From NCBI GenBank assembly GCA_046349435.1, contig JAXMCI010000004.1, positions 62,001 to 126,000 of the forward strand: DNA of 64,000 bases, given 5' to 3'. Below are positions 1-7,748 of the stretch, one piece after another. The notes under the pieces are model-generated. The model had not been told where the DNA came from and searched no databases. It saw only the letters and a list, made by a program, of their open reading frames with translations. The DNA is from JAXMCI01 sp046349435. GTDB taxonomy: Bacteria; Pseudomonadota; Alphaproteobacteria; Dongiales; Dongiaceae. Every line of letters starts with the position of its first letter. Position 1 is the first letter of the stretch. Position numbers and translations under genes: made by a program.

Positions 1-1857
1 GCCATAGCCGGCGCTGCCCTCGATCCGGGCGCGCGCGGAGAGCGGGTCGTCGGCGGCGATCTCGTAGGTCTCGACCAGCACCGCGTCGCTGCGGATGCCG
101 GACTCGACGATCTCGCCGGCACCGTAGTCCTTGCCGATCGAGATGGTGCGCCGGCCGGTCGCGGCATCGTCGCTGACCAGGCGCCAGCCGCGCGCCGGCC
201 GCGTCTCGCGCCAGGCGAGCGGCGGCGGCGCCATGGGCGGCTCGAAGGGAGCGAGCAGGGCGTCCTCGCCGCGCGGCGGCCGCACCGGCAGCACGAGGCG
301 GCTGGCCGCGGTGTCGATGGTCAGCGTCGCGTCCTCCGGCGCCGGCCAGGCGATCGGCCAGTGCGCGGTGGCGAGCGCCAGCCGGATCCGGCTGCCGCGG
401 GCGAAGCGCCGCGCGATGTCGTTGAGCTGGACGCGGATGCGACAGGGCCGCCCGGGCTCGAGCGGGGCGGGATGCTCGTGGCTGTCGCGATGCGTCAGGT
501 TGAGCAGGCCGTAGGTGACCAGCGCCGAGACGCCGTCCGGCGCCACGTCGCAGAGCCGCACGGCGAGGTTGGCGGCCGGGCGGTCGGAGGCGATCACCGC
601 CTCGAGGACCGGCGCGCCGAGGATCTCGACGTCCTCGGGCAGCGGTACGGTGTCGAAGCAGAGCGAGCGGCCGTCCTCGGCGCGCTGGTCGAGCGGCAGG
701 TCGGGATCCTCGCCGCCATAGCCGCCCCAGCGGCCGCAATCGCCGCCGGTGATCTGCGGCGAGCGGAAGGCGAGCGCGGCGGCCTCGGCCGGCGCGGCCT
801 CCGACAGGCGGCCGGGCGCGAGATGGAGGACGGCCGGCCGGATGCCGGGCGACGGCCAGCAGGGCTCGGCGACCCAGCGGCCGGGATGCTCGGCGACCCA
901 GGGTCGCGGCGGCTTCGGCTCCAGCATCCAGGCGCGGTACATCGGCTCGTCCATCATGCCGCTGTCGATGCCTTTCAGCCAGTGGTCCCACCAGCGCACC
1001 GCCTCCTGCAGGTAGCCGATCGCCGGGCCGGGCGTGCCGAGATGCGGGAAGGCGTGGCTCCACGGCCCGACCAGCCCCTTGCGCGGGCAGGCGAGGCCGG
1101 CGAGCAGCCGCGGCACCGCGTTGGAATAGGAATCGTCCCAGCCGCCGATGGCGTAGACGGCGCATTCGATCGCCGCGAGATCCTCGCACACCGAGCCGTG
1201 CTTCCAGTAGGCGTCGCGCCGCTGGTGGCCGAGCCAGGTCTCCAGCCAGGGGCGGTGCGCCTCGAGCCGCTCCAGCCACATCGCCCGCCAGCGCTCGCCG
1301 ACCAGCTGCGGGTCGGGCGGCAGGGCGCCCCAGGTGAAGCGGTCGGCCGACCAGGCCGGGTTCTCGTTGATCAGGCAGCCGCCCATCCAGTGGATGTCGT
1401 CGGCGTAGCGGTCGTCGGTCGAGCACAGGGTGACGATCGCCCTGAGGGCGGGCGGCCGGAGCGCGGCGAGCTGCAGCGCGTTGAAGCCGCCCCAGGAGAT
1501 CCCGGTCATCCCGACCGCGCCGCTGCACCAGGGCTGGCGCGCCGCCCAGTCGATCAGGGCGAGCCCGTCCTGCTGCTCCTGCGCCAGGTACTCGTCGACC
1601 AGCACGCCCTCGGACTCGCCGCTGCCGCGCAGGTCGATGCGCAGGCAGGCATAGCCGCGGGCGGCGATCCAGGGATGGATGCGCACGTCGCGGAACACGG
1701 TGCCGTCGCGCTTGCGGTAGGGGACCATCTCGAGGATCGCCGGCACCGGCCGGGCCGCGGCATCCTCCGGCAGCCACAGCTTGCCGGCGATGCGTACCCC
1801 GTCCGCCATCGGGATCTCGAGATGCTCGACCAGCCGGACGCGCCGCAACTCGGTCAT
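1..1857 (-). CDS. CocE/NonD family serine hydrolase, 3' end outside window
   Basis: This alpha/beta hydrolase of the X-Pro dipeptidyl-peptidase/cocaine-esterase (CocE) family should cleave an ester or amide in the cytoplasm; no signal peptide is visible. 619 codons are present and the reading frame runs off the left edge. The nucleophile motif GISWGG places Ser at residue 121, the acid is probably D241 or D242 in GGWDDSYSN, and the catalytic His is H268 in GPWSHAFPH. A C-terminal jelly-roll (PepX_C) domain follows, as the family expects. The ATG at 1857 overlaps no upstream gene and lies 91 bases after the dioxygenase gene, so the two are probably co-transcribed. It is a clear paralogue of the exported hydrolase at 8657-10912. 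The family is certain; the substrate is unknown. Context suggests an ester or amide carrying a quaternary amine. Confidence 0.9.
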   Translation of the reverse strand, partial: MTELRRVRLVEHLEIPMADGVRIAGKLWLPEDAAARPVPAILEMVPYRKRDGTVFRDVRIHPWIAARGYACLRIDLRGSGESEGVLVDEYLAQEQQDGLALIDWAARQPWCSGAVGMTGISWGGFNALQLAALRPPALRAIVTLCSTDDRYADDIHWMGGCLINENPAWSADRFTWGALPPDPQLVGERWRAMWLERLEAHRPWLETWLGHQRRDAYWKHGSVCEDLAAIECAVYAIGGWDDSYSNAVPRLLAGLACPRKGLVGPWSHAFPHLGTPGPAIGYLQEAVRWWDHWLKGIDSGMMDEPMYRAWMLEPKPPRPWVAEHPGRWVAEPCWPSPGIRPAVLHLAPGRLSEAAPAEAAALAFRSPQITGGDCGRWGGYGGEDPDLPLDQRAEDGRSLCFDTVPLPEDVEILGAPVLEAVIASDRPAANLAVRLCDVAPDGVSALVTYGLLNLTHRDSHEHPAPLEPGRPCRIRVQLNDIARRFARGSRIRLALATAHWPIAWPAPEDATLTIDTAASRLVLPVRPPRGEDALLAPFEPPMAPPPLAWRETRPARGWRLVSDDAATGRRTISIGKDYGAGEIVESGIRSDAVLVETYEIAADDPLSARARIEGSAGYG

Positions 1858-1948
1858 CGCCCCACCTCCGCCTCGCCCGCGGCGTGGGCGAGGGCGGGGC
1901 CCGGCGCGGCGCGGCGGGAGGGCGAGGGCGGGGACGGCGGCACCGCCG

Positions 1949-3094
1949 TCACGCGGCCCGCGGTGCGGAGGAGGGCGTTCCCCGCAGCATCCGGAGCCGG
2001 CTGTCGAAGTCCTCCTTGTTGAGATAGGCGCCGCATAGCCGGCGGTGGCCGGTATAGGCGCGGCGGCCATGCAGCGTGCGCCAGTTGTCGAACAGCAGCA
2101 CGGTGCCCGGCTCCAGCCGGAAGGCGAGCTCCAGCGCGGGATCGTTGGCCAGCGCGTGGAAGCGCGACAGGGCGCGGTAGAAGCCGCGCATCCGGTCGGG
2201 CGGCAGCAGGAAGGGCGCGCGGTCGAGGTTGTTGCAGGCGACCTGCCGGGTGCGTCCCTGGGCGTCGAGCCCGATGATCGGGTGGGTGGCGCGCAGATGC
2301 ACGCCGTCGCCGAGATACTGCCCGGTCACGCCGACCGTGGTCAGCAGCGCGAAGGCCTCGGGGTCCTCCTGCCGCAGGATGTCGGCGATCCTGAAGCCGT
2401 CGACCAGCGTGCTCTCGCCGCCGCTGCCGCCGAAGGCCAGGCAGTGGAAGAGCTGCAGCCCCGGCGGGTCGTTGCTGTAGGTGCCGTCGGTATGCGGCCC
2501 GATCGCCATGGTGGTGTAGGCGGTGTCCTTGAACGCCATGTTGGCGGTGAAGTCCCAGAAGCCGCCGAAGATGGTATGCCTGATATAGCCCACCCGCTCG
2601 ACCAGAGCCCGGGTCGCCTCGGGCGTGGCCGGCGTTCCGGCGACCAGCCCGAAGCCGTAGCGCTCGACGGCCTCCAGCCAGCGCCGCAGCCCGTCGTCGG
2701 TGTCCATCACCGCCTCGTGCGGCACGGTCGGCAGCCGGCCCTCGAGGTCGCGCCGCGACCAGAGGGTGCGGGCCGGCTCCGGCTCGGCCCCGCCCGCGAG
2801 GGCCATGGCGTGCAGGAACCGGGCCGGCAGGCGGCTCGGCGCCCGGCCGCCCTGCCAGGCGATCGTCAGCAGCGCGCCGTCGTCGCGCAGCTCCAGGCCG
2901 GCGGCCTTCAGGTCGGGCGGGATCGCCGCGGTGTCGAGCAGCCGCTGGCCGGTGTCGGGATGCAGGCTCTCCGGCGCGTGGTCGTGGTCGGCGAGCCAGA
3001 TCAGCGGAAAGCGCGTCGGCGCGCCGCCGTCGCGCCAGGCGATCTCGACCTCATCGCCGCGCAGCGCCGCGGCGCCGATGCGGATCTCGTCCAA
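1949..3094 (-). CDS. gamma-butyrobetaine dioxygenase-like Fe(II)/2-oxoglutarate oxygenase
   Basis: This 381-residue protein has the two-domain layout of gamma-butyrobetaine/trimethyllysine hydroxylases: an N-terminal DUF971/GBBH-like domain (about residues 8-95) and a TauD/TfdA double-stranded beta-helix. The iron ligands are H201-x-D203 in the motif PHTDGTYS and H342 in NWRTLHGRR, followed by an arginine-rich stretch that would bind 2-oxoglutarate. The N-terminal domain has no cysteines, whereas human BBOX1 binds structural zinc there through a CxCxxC cluster, so that zinc site is absent. Length is normal for the family (about 380-390). It sits between the methyltransferase and hydrolase genes and has its own operator-like palindrome at 3119-3134. 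Hydroxylation or oxidative N-demethylation of a trimethylammonium acid is the likely role; carnitine synthesis itself is not established. Confidence 0.85.
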   Translation of the reverse strand: MDEIRIGAAALRGDEVEIAWRDGGAPTRFPLIWLADHDHAPESLHPDTGQRLLDTAAIPPDLKAAGLELRDDGALLTIAWQGGRAPSRLPARFLHAMALAGGAEPEPARTLWSRRDLEGRLPTVPHEAVMDTDDGLRRWLEAVERYGFGLVAGTPATPEATRALVERVGYIRHTIFGGFWDFTANMAFKDTAYTTMAIGPHTDGTYSNDPPGLQLFHCLAFGGSGGESTLVDGFRIADILRQEDPEAFALLTTVGVTGQYLGDGVHLRATHPIIGLDAQGRTRQVACNNLDRAPFLLPPDRMRGFYRALSRFHALANDPALELAFRLEPGTVLLFDNWRTLHGRRAYTGHRRLCGAYLNKEDFDSRLRMLRGTPSSAPRAA

Positions 3095-3118
3095 GCTCTC
3101 GTCTCCCTGCTTCGCGTG

Positions 3119-3134
3119 TTTAACACTCGTTCAA
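3119..3134. promoter_or_regulatory. putative TetR/BetI-type operator, copy 1
   Basis: The bases TTTAACACTCGTTCAA lie just upstream of the dioxygenase start codon (3094). In reverse complement this matches the operator copy at 4727-4742 in 13 of 16 positions, including the half-site TTGAAC. It is the weakest of the three copies because one half-site has drifted. Assignment to the neighbouring TetR regulator is an inference. Confidence 0.5.
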
Positions 3135-3152
3135 TTAGCCGTCAAACCGGCG

Positions 3153-4709
3153 TCAGGCGGCGCCGGGCGCCTCGGCGCCGCGCGGCTGCCCGGCCGCCCG
3201 CTTGCGGCGCGCCACGTAGTCGCGCAGCGCCTCGTCGATCGCCGGGTCGAGCGGCGGCGGCTGGTACTCGGCCAGCGCCGCCTTCCACAGGCGGTTGGCG
3301 CGCTCGGCGGTGCCGAGCCCGCCGCGCTGCCGCCAGCTGTCGTAGTTGTCCCAGTCGGAGATCAGCGGCGCGTAGAAGGCGGTCTGGTAGCGCGCCAGCG
3401 TGTGGGCGGTGCCGAAGAAGTGCCCGGCATGGCCGACCTCGCGGATCGCCGCGAGGCCGAGGCTGTCCTGGTCGACGGCCGGCGGCTGCAGCCAGGCGGC
3501 CATCATCTGCATCATCTCGGCATCGACGATCAGCTTCTCGAAGGAGGCGGTCAGCCCGCCGCCCAGCCAGCCGCCGGCATGGACGATGAGATGGGCGTGG
3601 CCGGTGATGGCGCCCCACAGCGACATCATCGTCTCGTAGGCCGCCTGGGCGTCGACCGTGTTGGCGGTGGTCACCGCCGAGGAGCGGAAGGGCAGGCGGT
3701 GGCGGCGGGCGAGCTGGCCGGAGATCTGCGCCGCCTGGGCGTATTCCGGCGTGCCGAAGGCGGGCGCGCCGCTCTTCATGTCGACGTTGGTGGTGAAGCC
3801 GCCATAGACCACCGGCGCGCCCGGCCGCACCGACTGGACGAGCGCGATGCCGGCCAGCGCCTCGGCGTTCTGCTGCGCCAGCGCGCCGGCCAGCGTCACC
3901 GGGCACATCGCGCCGGCCAGCGTGAAGGGCGTCACCACCACCGCCTGGCCGTGGCGGGCCATCGCCATCAGCCCCTCGGCCATCGGCACGTCGATCACCA
4001 GCGGCGAGTTGGTGTTGATGATGCAGGCGAAGACGGTGTGGTCGACGAGCCGCTCGCGGGTCGTCCCGAAGGCGATCGCCGCCATCTCCAGCGCGTCGAG
4101 CGCGCGGGTCGCGCCCAGCCCCCAGGGCTGCCAGTTCTTGTCGAGCAGCGTGATCTGCGCGTAGTACTGGTCGAGATGCCGCGTCTCGCCCGGCAGGTCG
4201 AGCGCCTCGAACGGCCCGCCGCCCTCCTGGTGCACGATGTTGAGGCTCTGCACCAGCCGGAGGAAGTCGCACATCTCGGCGTAGCTGCCGGCCCGCCGCC
4301 CGCGGTCGAGATCGTCGACATAGGCGGGCCCGCCGACCGAGGAATAGGCGGCGTGCCGGCCGCCGAGCCGGAAGTCGCGCGCCGGGTTGCGCGCCCGAAG
4401 GGTGAATTCCGGCGGCGCCAGGCGCAGCTTGGCCTCGACCAGGCCGCGGTCGAGCCGCACCACCTGGTCGCCCTCGTCGACCGCGGCGCCCTCGGCCCTG
4501 AGCACGGCCCGGGCGCCCGCGTCGAGCACCTTCATGCCGACCGTCTCGAGGATCTCGAGGGAGGCCTGGTGGATCGCCTCCACGGCGTCGTCGCTGACGA
4601 TCTCCAGCGGCCGGTGGGTCAGCGCGAGCGGCCGCCACGGCGCCTGCCTGAGCGCGCCGCCGGCGCGCTCCTGCGCCGCCGCTCGCCGCCGCCCGACGGA
4701 CCTGCTCAT
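3153..4709 (-). CDS. MttB-superfamily trimethylamine/betaine methyltransferase-like protein
   Basis: This 518-residue protein belongs to the MttB/COG5598 superfamily, whose members transfer a methyl group from a quaternary or tertiary amine to a corrinoid protein. It fits the non-pyrrolysine branch (glycine betaine, proline betaine and carnitine demethylases): the frame is continuous and no amber codon has to be read through. Conserved landmarks include the N-terminal helix region HRPLEIVSDDAVEAIHQASL and the glycine-rich stretch around VYGGFTTNVDMKSGAP. I chose the ATG at 4709 because the family homology starts there and the operator-like palindrome lies directly upstream. No corrinoid protein or activase gene is nearby, so a partner must be encoded elsewhere or the enzyme acts differently. 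It is first in a run toward the dioxygenase and CocE hydrolase. Confidence 0.85.
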   Translation of the reverse strand: MSRSVGRRRAAAQERAGGALRQAPWRPLALTHRPLEIVSDDAVEAIHQASLEILETVGMKVLDAGARAVLRAEGAAVDEGDQVVRLDRGLVEAKLRLAPPEFTLRARNPARDFRLGGRHAAYSSVGGPAYVDDLDRGRRAGSYAEMCDFLRLVQSLNIVHQEGGGPFEALDLPGETRHLDQYYAQITLLDKNWQPWGLGATRALDALEMAAIAFGTTRERLVDHTVFACIINTNSPLVIDVPMAEGLMAMARHGQAVVVTPFTLAGAMCPVTLAGALAQQNAEALAGIALVQSVRPGAPVVYGGFTTNVDMKSGAPAFGTPEYAQAAQISGQLARRHRLPFRSSAVTTANTVDAQAAYETMMSLWGAITGHAHLIVHAGGWLGGGLTASFEKLIVDAEMMQMMAAWLQPPAVDQDSLGLAAIREVGHAGHFFGTAHTLARYQTAFYAPLISDWDNYDSWRQRGGLGTAERANRLWKAALAEYQPPPLDPAIDEALRDYVARRKRAAGQPRGAEAPGAA

Positions 4710-4726
4710 CGCCGCCCTGCCTCCTG

Positions 4727-4742
4727 TTGAACGACTGTACAA
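4727..4742. promoter_or_regulatory. putative TetR/BetI-type operator, copy 2
   Basis: TTGAACGACTGTACAA is an imperfect palindrome (TTGAAC, 4-base spacer, GTACAA) in the 59-base gap between the end of the TetR gene and the methyltransferase start codon. It resembles the TTGAAC-containing sites known for BetI-family repressors. It matches the copy at 5448-5463, read in the opposite orientation, in 14 of 16 positions. Confidence 0.6.
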
Positions 4743-4768
4743 TAACGACGGCGCCGAGCCGCCGTCAA

Positions 4769-5431
4769 TTATCTCGCCCGCGCCGCCACCCTCGCCCGCC
4801 TCGCCGGAGCGGGCGGCAGCACCGCCTCCAGCCAGGCCCAGGCCATGGCGCGGGCGCGCTTGCGCGGGATGTGCCCGGGGTCGAGGCCGAGCTCGAGCCA
4901 CAGCCCGTCGAGGAAGATCGGCAGCGCCGTCGCGATCAGGCCGGGGTCGATCCGCGCGCCGCTCTCCGCGGCGACCTCGGCGAGCAGGCCCTCGACCAGC
5001 CGGGCCCGCCGCGCGGCGAAGCGGCGGAAGGCGCCGCGCAGCAGCGGCTCGGTGCGGGACAGCTCCCACAATCCGAGATAGGCGCCGATCACCTGGTCGC
5101 TCAGCCACTGGCGGGCGAGCGCCCGGTCGACCATCGCCTCGAGGCGGGCCCGCGGCGGCGTGCCGCTGTCGCCCACGGCCTCGGCGAGGTCCTCCAGCGA
5201 GCGCGCCGCCAGCGTCTCGTAGGCGGCGAGGAAGAGCTGCGAGCGGCTGCCGAACAGGTAGTTCACCAGGCTCGGCGCCACCCCCATCTCGCGGGCCACC
5301 TGGCGGATGCCGGTGCCGTGGGCGCCGTCGCGCGCCAGGCAGGCCAGCGTCGCCTCGATCGCCTGGCGCCGGCGCTCCTCCGGCTTCAGGCGCCGCGGCC
5401 CGGGCCGGTCGGCCGTCTTGCTCTGCTTCAC
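4769..5431 (-). CDS. TetR/AcrR family (BetI-like) transcriptional repressor
   Basis: This 220-residue regulator has an N-terminal TetR helix-turn-helix at about residues 20-65 (GIRQVAREMGVAPSLVNYLF) and a C-terminal BetI/TetR_C-like ligand domain. The GTG at 5431 is chosen as the start because it gives the usual TetR N-terminus (KQSKTADR, then PEERRRQAIEATL) and lies just beyond the palindrome at 5448. It is encoded between the methyltransferase operon (same strand, 59-base gap) and the divergent flavoprotein gene. Palindromes of one type occur at all three promoters, so it probably represses the whole locus, including itself, until an amine-like inducer binds. Family assignment is firm; ligand and targets are inferred. 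Confidence 0.9.
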   Translation of the reverse strand: MKQSKTADRPGPRRLKPEERRRQAIEATLACLARDGAHGTGIRQVAREMGVAPSLVNYLFGSRSQLFLAAYETLAARSLEDLAEAVGDSGTPPRARLEAMVDRALARQWLSDQVIGAYLGLWELSRTEPLLRGAFRRFAARRARLVEGLLAEVAAESGARIDPGLIATALPIFLDGLWLELGLDPGHIPRKRARAMAWAWLEAVLPPAPARRARVAARAR

Positions 5432-5447
5432 CCCGGTCGCTCCCCAA

Positions 5448-5463
5448 TTGTACGGTTGTTCAA
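5448..5463. promoter_or_regulatory. putative TetR/BetI-type operator, copy 3 (divergent promoter)
   Basis: TTGTACGGTTGTTCAA occupies the gap between the divergent TetR gene (start 5431) and the flavoprotein gene (start 5531). Read in reverse it is TTGAAC, 4 bases, GTACAA, the same arrangement as copy 2. Its position, 16 bases from the regulator start codon, fits autorepression plus control of the divergent gene. Confidence 0.6.
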
Positions 5464-5530
5464 TACATCCTATCATGGCTGCCGCGCCCTGGCGCGCCCC
5501 TTCGCTCCCCGCCGATGGACTTGCCCCGCG

Positions 5531-7612
5531 ATGGCCCGCAATCCCCGCTACGACATCCTGTTCGAGCCGGTCCGCCTCGGCCCGGTGACGGCGCCCAACC
5601 GCTTCTACCAGGTGCCGCACGCCAGCGGCATGACCAACGCCCTGCCGCGGGTCCGCGCCGCCTTCCGCGAGACCAAGGCGGAGGGCGGCTGGGGGGTGGT
5701 CTGCACGGGGGCCTGCTCGGTGCATCCGAGCTCGGACGACGCGCCGCTGCCCTTCGCCCGGCTGTGGGACGAGGACGACGTGCGCTCGCACGCGCTCTCC
5801 ACCGAGGCGGTGCATCGCCACGGCGCGCTCGCCGGCGTCGAGCTGTGGCACGGCGGCGCGAGCGCGATGAACCGCGCCAGCCGGCTGCCGCCGCTGTCGC
5901 CCTCGGGCACCCACTGGATGCCGACCCATGTCGGCTTCATGGGCAACCTCAGGGCCCGTGCGATGGACCGCGGCGACCTCGCCGATCTTCGCCGCTGGCA
6001 GGCCGAGGGCGCGCGGCGGGCGCGCCGGGCCGGCTTCGACGTGATCTACGTCTATGCCGGCATGGGCTACCTGCCCTACGAGTTCCTGCTGCCGGAATGG
6101 AACCGCCGCACCGACGAATATGGCGGCTCGATCGAGAACCGCGTGCGGCTGGTGCGCGAGCTGCTCGAGGTGACCAAGGAAGCGGTCGGCGCGAGCTGCG
6201 CGGTGGCCCTGCGGATCTCCCTGGAGGAGCTGCGCGCGCGGCCCGGCCGCAATGCGCCCTCGGAGGCGCACGAGGCGGTTGGCCTGCTGGCCGAGCTGCC
6301 CGACCTCTGGGACGTCAAGATGGATTCCAGCCCGACCGACTGCCCGGCCTCGCGCTTCGCCGGAGAAGGCAGCCACGAGCCGGTGATCGACTTCGTCAAG
6401 TCGCTGACAACCCGGCCGGTGGTCGGTGTCGGCCGCTTCACCTCGCCCGACGCCATGGTCTCGCAGCTCCGCCGCGGCGTGCTCGACCTGATCGGCGCGG
6501 CGCGGCCCTCGATCGCCGATCCGTTCCTGCCGCGCAAGCTCGACGAGGGCCGCGAGGACGAGATCCGCGAATGCATCGGCTGCAACATCTGCATCTCGAG
6601 CTGGCATGACGGCGTGCCGGTGCGCTGCACGCAGAACCCGGCGGCGGGCGAGGAGTGGCGGCGCGGCTGGCATCCCGAGCGCATCCAGCCGCGCGGCTCG
6701 AACGACCGCGTGCTGGTGGTCGGCGGCGGCCCGGCCGGCCTGGAGTGCGCCCGCGCGCTCGGCCAGCGCGGCTACGAGGTGACGCTCGCCGATGCCGGCG
6801 CCGAGCCCGGCGGCCGCCTGCTCTTCGAGACGCGGCTGCCGGGACTGGCCGCCTGGCGCCGCGTGCTCGACTACCGGCTCGGCCGGATCAATGCGATGGC
6901 CAACGTCTCGCTCTATCTCGATAGCCGGCTCGGCGTCGAGGAGGTGCTGGAGATGGGCTGCGAGCGGGTGGTCATCGCCACCGGCGCCCGCTGGACGACG
7001 GAGCTCTACTCGCCGCTCGAGCTCGCCCTGCCGCCCGGGCCCGGCATCGCCACGGCGCGCCTCTTCACCCCCGACGACCTCGCGGCCGGCACGGCGATCG
7101 AGGGGCCGGTCACCGTCTTCGACTTCGACGGCTACTACATGGGCGGCGTGGTCGCCGAGGCGCTGGCCGAGCGCGGCCTCGCCGTGACCTACGTCACGCC
7201 GGCGGGCCACGCCTCGGCCTGGACCTTCATGACCAACGAGCAGCCGCGCGTGCACCAGGCGCTCGGCCGCCGCGGCGTGCCGATCCACACGCTGAAGCTG
7301 GTCGCCGGCTTCGACGGCGAGACGGTGACGCTGGCCGACCTCTTCACGTCGGCGCCGATGGAGCTGGCCTGCCGCAGCCTGATGGTGGTCGGCGCCCGCC
7401 GGCCGGAGAGCGCGCTCTACGACGCGCTCGCCGCCCGCCCCGACGACCTCGCCCGCGCCGGCATCCGCTCGCTCGACCGCATCGGCGACGCGCTGGCGCC
7501 CGGCGCCATCGTCCACGCCGTCCATTCCGGCCACCGCTACGCCCGCGAGCTCGACGAGCCCGCGGGCGACCTGCCCTACCGCATCGACGGGCCGTTCGTC
7601 AGCGTCGCCTGA
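5531..7612 (+). CDS. trimethylamine dehydrogenase-like FMN/4Fe-4S/ADP flavoprotein
   Basis: This 693-residue enzyme aligns end to end with trimethylamine/dimethylamine dehydrogenase: an old-yellow-enzyme TIM barrel (residues about 7-340), a 4Fe-4S cluster motif (C348, C351, C354, C366, with TQNPAAGEEWRRGWHPE after it) and two nucleotide-binding domains starting at VLVVGGGPAG. It should oxidatively demethylate an N-methyl amine and pass electrons to ETF. Two features differ from classical TMADH as I recall it. The cysteine that forms 6-S-cysteinyl-FMN (Cys30) is Ala31 here (FYQVPHASG), and two of the three aromatic-bowl residues (Tyr60, Trp264) are missing, while the third is kept as W358. The substrate is therefore probably not trimethylamine; DgcA- or StcD-like dimethylglycine or N-methylproline demethylases are alternatives. 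It is divergent from the TetR gene. Confidence 0.88.
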   Translation: MARNPRYDILFEPVRLGPVTAPNRFYQVPHASGMTNALPRVRAAFRETKAEGGWGVVCTGACSVHPSSDDAPLPFARLWDEDDVRSHALSTEAVHRHGALAGVELWHGGASAMNRASRLPPLSPSGTHWMPTHVGFMGNLRARAMDRGDLADLRRWQAEGARRARRAGFDVIYVYAGMGYLPYEFLLPEWNRRTDEYGGSIENRVRLVRELLEVTKEAVGASCAVALRISLEELRARPGRNAPSEAHEAVGLLAELPDLWDVKMDSSPTDCPASRFAGEGSHEPVIDFVKSLTTRPVVGVGRFTSPDAMVSQLRRGVLDLIGAARPSIADPFLPRKLDEGREDEIRECIGCNICISSWHDGVPVRCTQNPAAGEEWRRGWHPERIQPRGSNDRVLVVGGGPAGLECARALGQRGYEVTLADAGAEPGGRLLFETRLPGLAAWRRVLDYRLGRINAMANVSLYLDSRLGVEEVLEMGCERVVIATGARWTTELYSPLELALPPGPGIATARLFTPDDLAAGTAIEGPVTVFDFDGYYMGGVVAEALAERGLAVTYVTPAGHASAWTFMTNEQPRVHQALGRRGVPIHTLKLVAGFDGETVTLADLFTSAPMELACRSLMVVGARRPESALYDALAARPDDLARAGIRSLDRIGDALAPGAIVHAVHSGHRYARELDEPAGDLPYRIDGPFVSVA

Positions 7613-7659
7613 GCGCCCCCCGGAGAGAACGAGCGTTCACGCCCGCGACCGTGCCCGCC

Positions 7660-7692
7660 TGATCCTTCGACAGGCTCATCCTTCAACAGGCG
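7660..7692. repeat. REP-like interspersed repeat, partial copy
   Basis: The 136-base gap between the flavoprotein stop and the convergent methyltransferase stop carries the sequence ATCCTTCGACAGGCTCATCC. This is the same TTCGACARGCTC core found at 21893-21928 and 52533-52609, here without a complete second arm. Nothing else is recognisable in this gap. Confidence 0.5.
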
Positions 7693-7748
7693 CCGCCAGC
7701 CCCTTCCGGGTTCCGTGCCGGCGCGCGATGCTCCCGCGATTCGTCCGT

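Noticed and set aside
3153..4709. Pyrrolysine codon in the MttB-like gene
   Set aside because: The frame is continuous with no in-frame TAG, so it belongs to the non-pyrrolysine branch.
2700..4730. Long open frame (676 codons) on the plus strand opposite the methyltransferase and dioxygenase genes
   Set aside because: Arg/Ala/Pro-rich sequence with no family resemblance, caused by GC-rich third positions of the real minus-strand genes. Similar long shadows exist across the window, for example opposite 34608-37658 and 49466-52612.
4710..5530. Cobalamin riboswitch near the methyltransferase
   Set aside because: The gaps (59 and 99 bases) are too short for one and hold no B12-box-like sequence; only the palindromes stand out.
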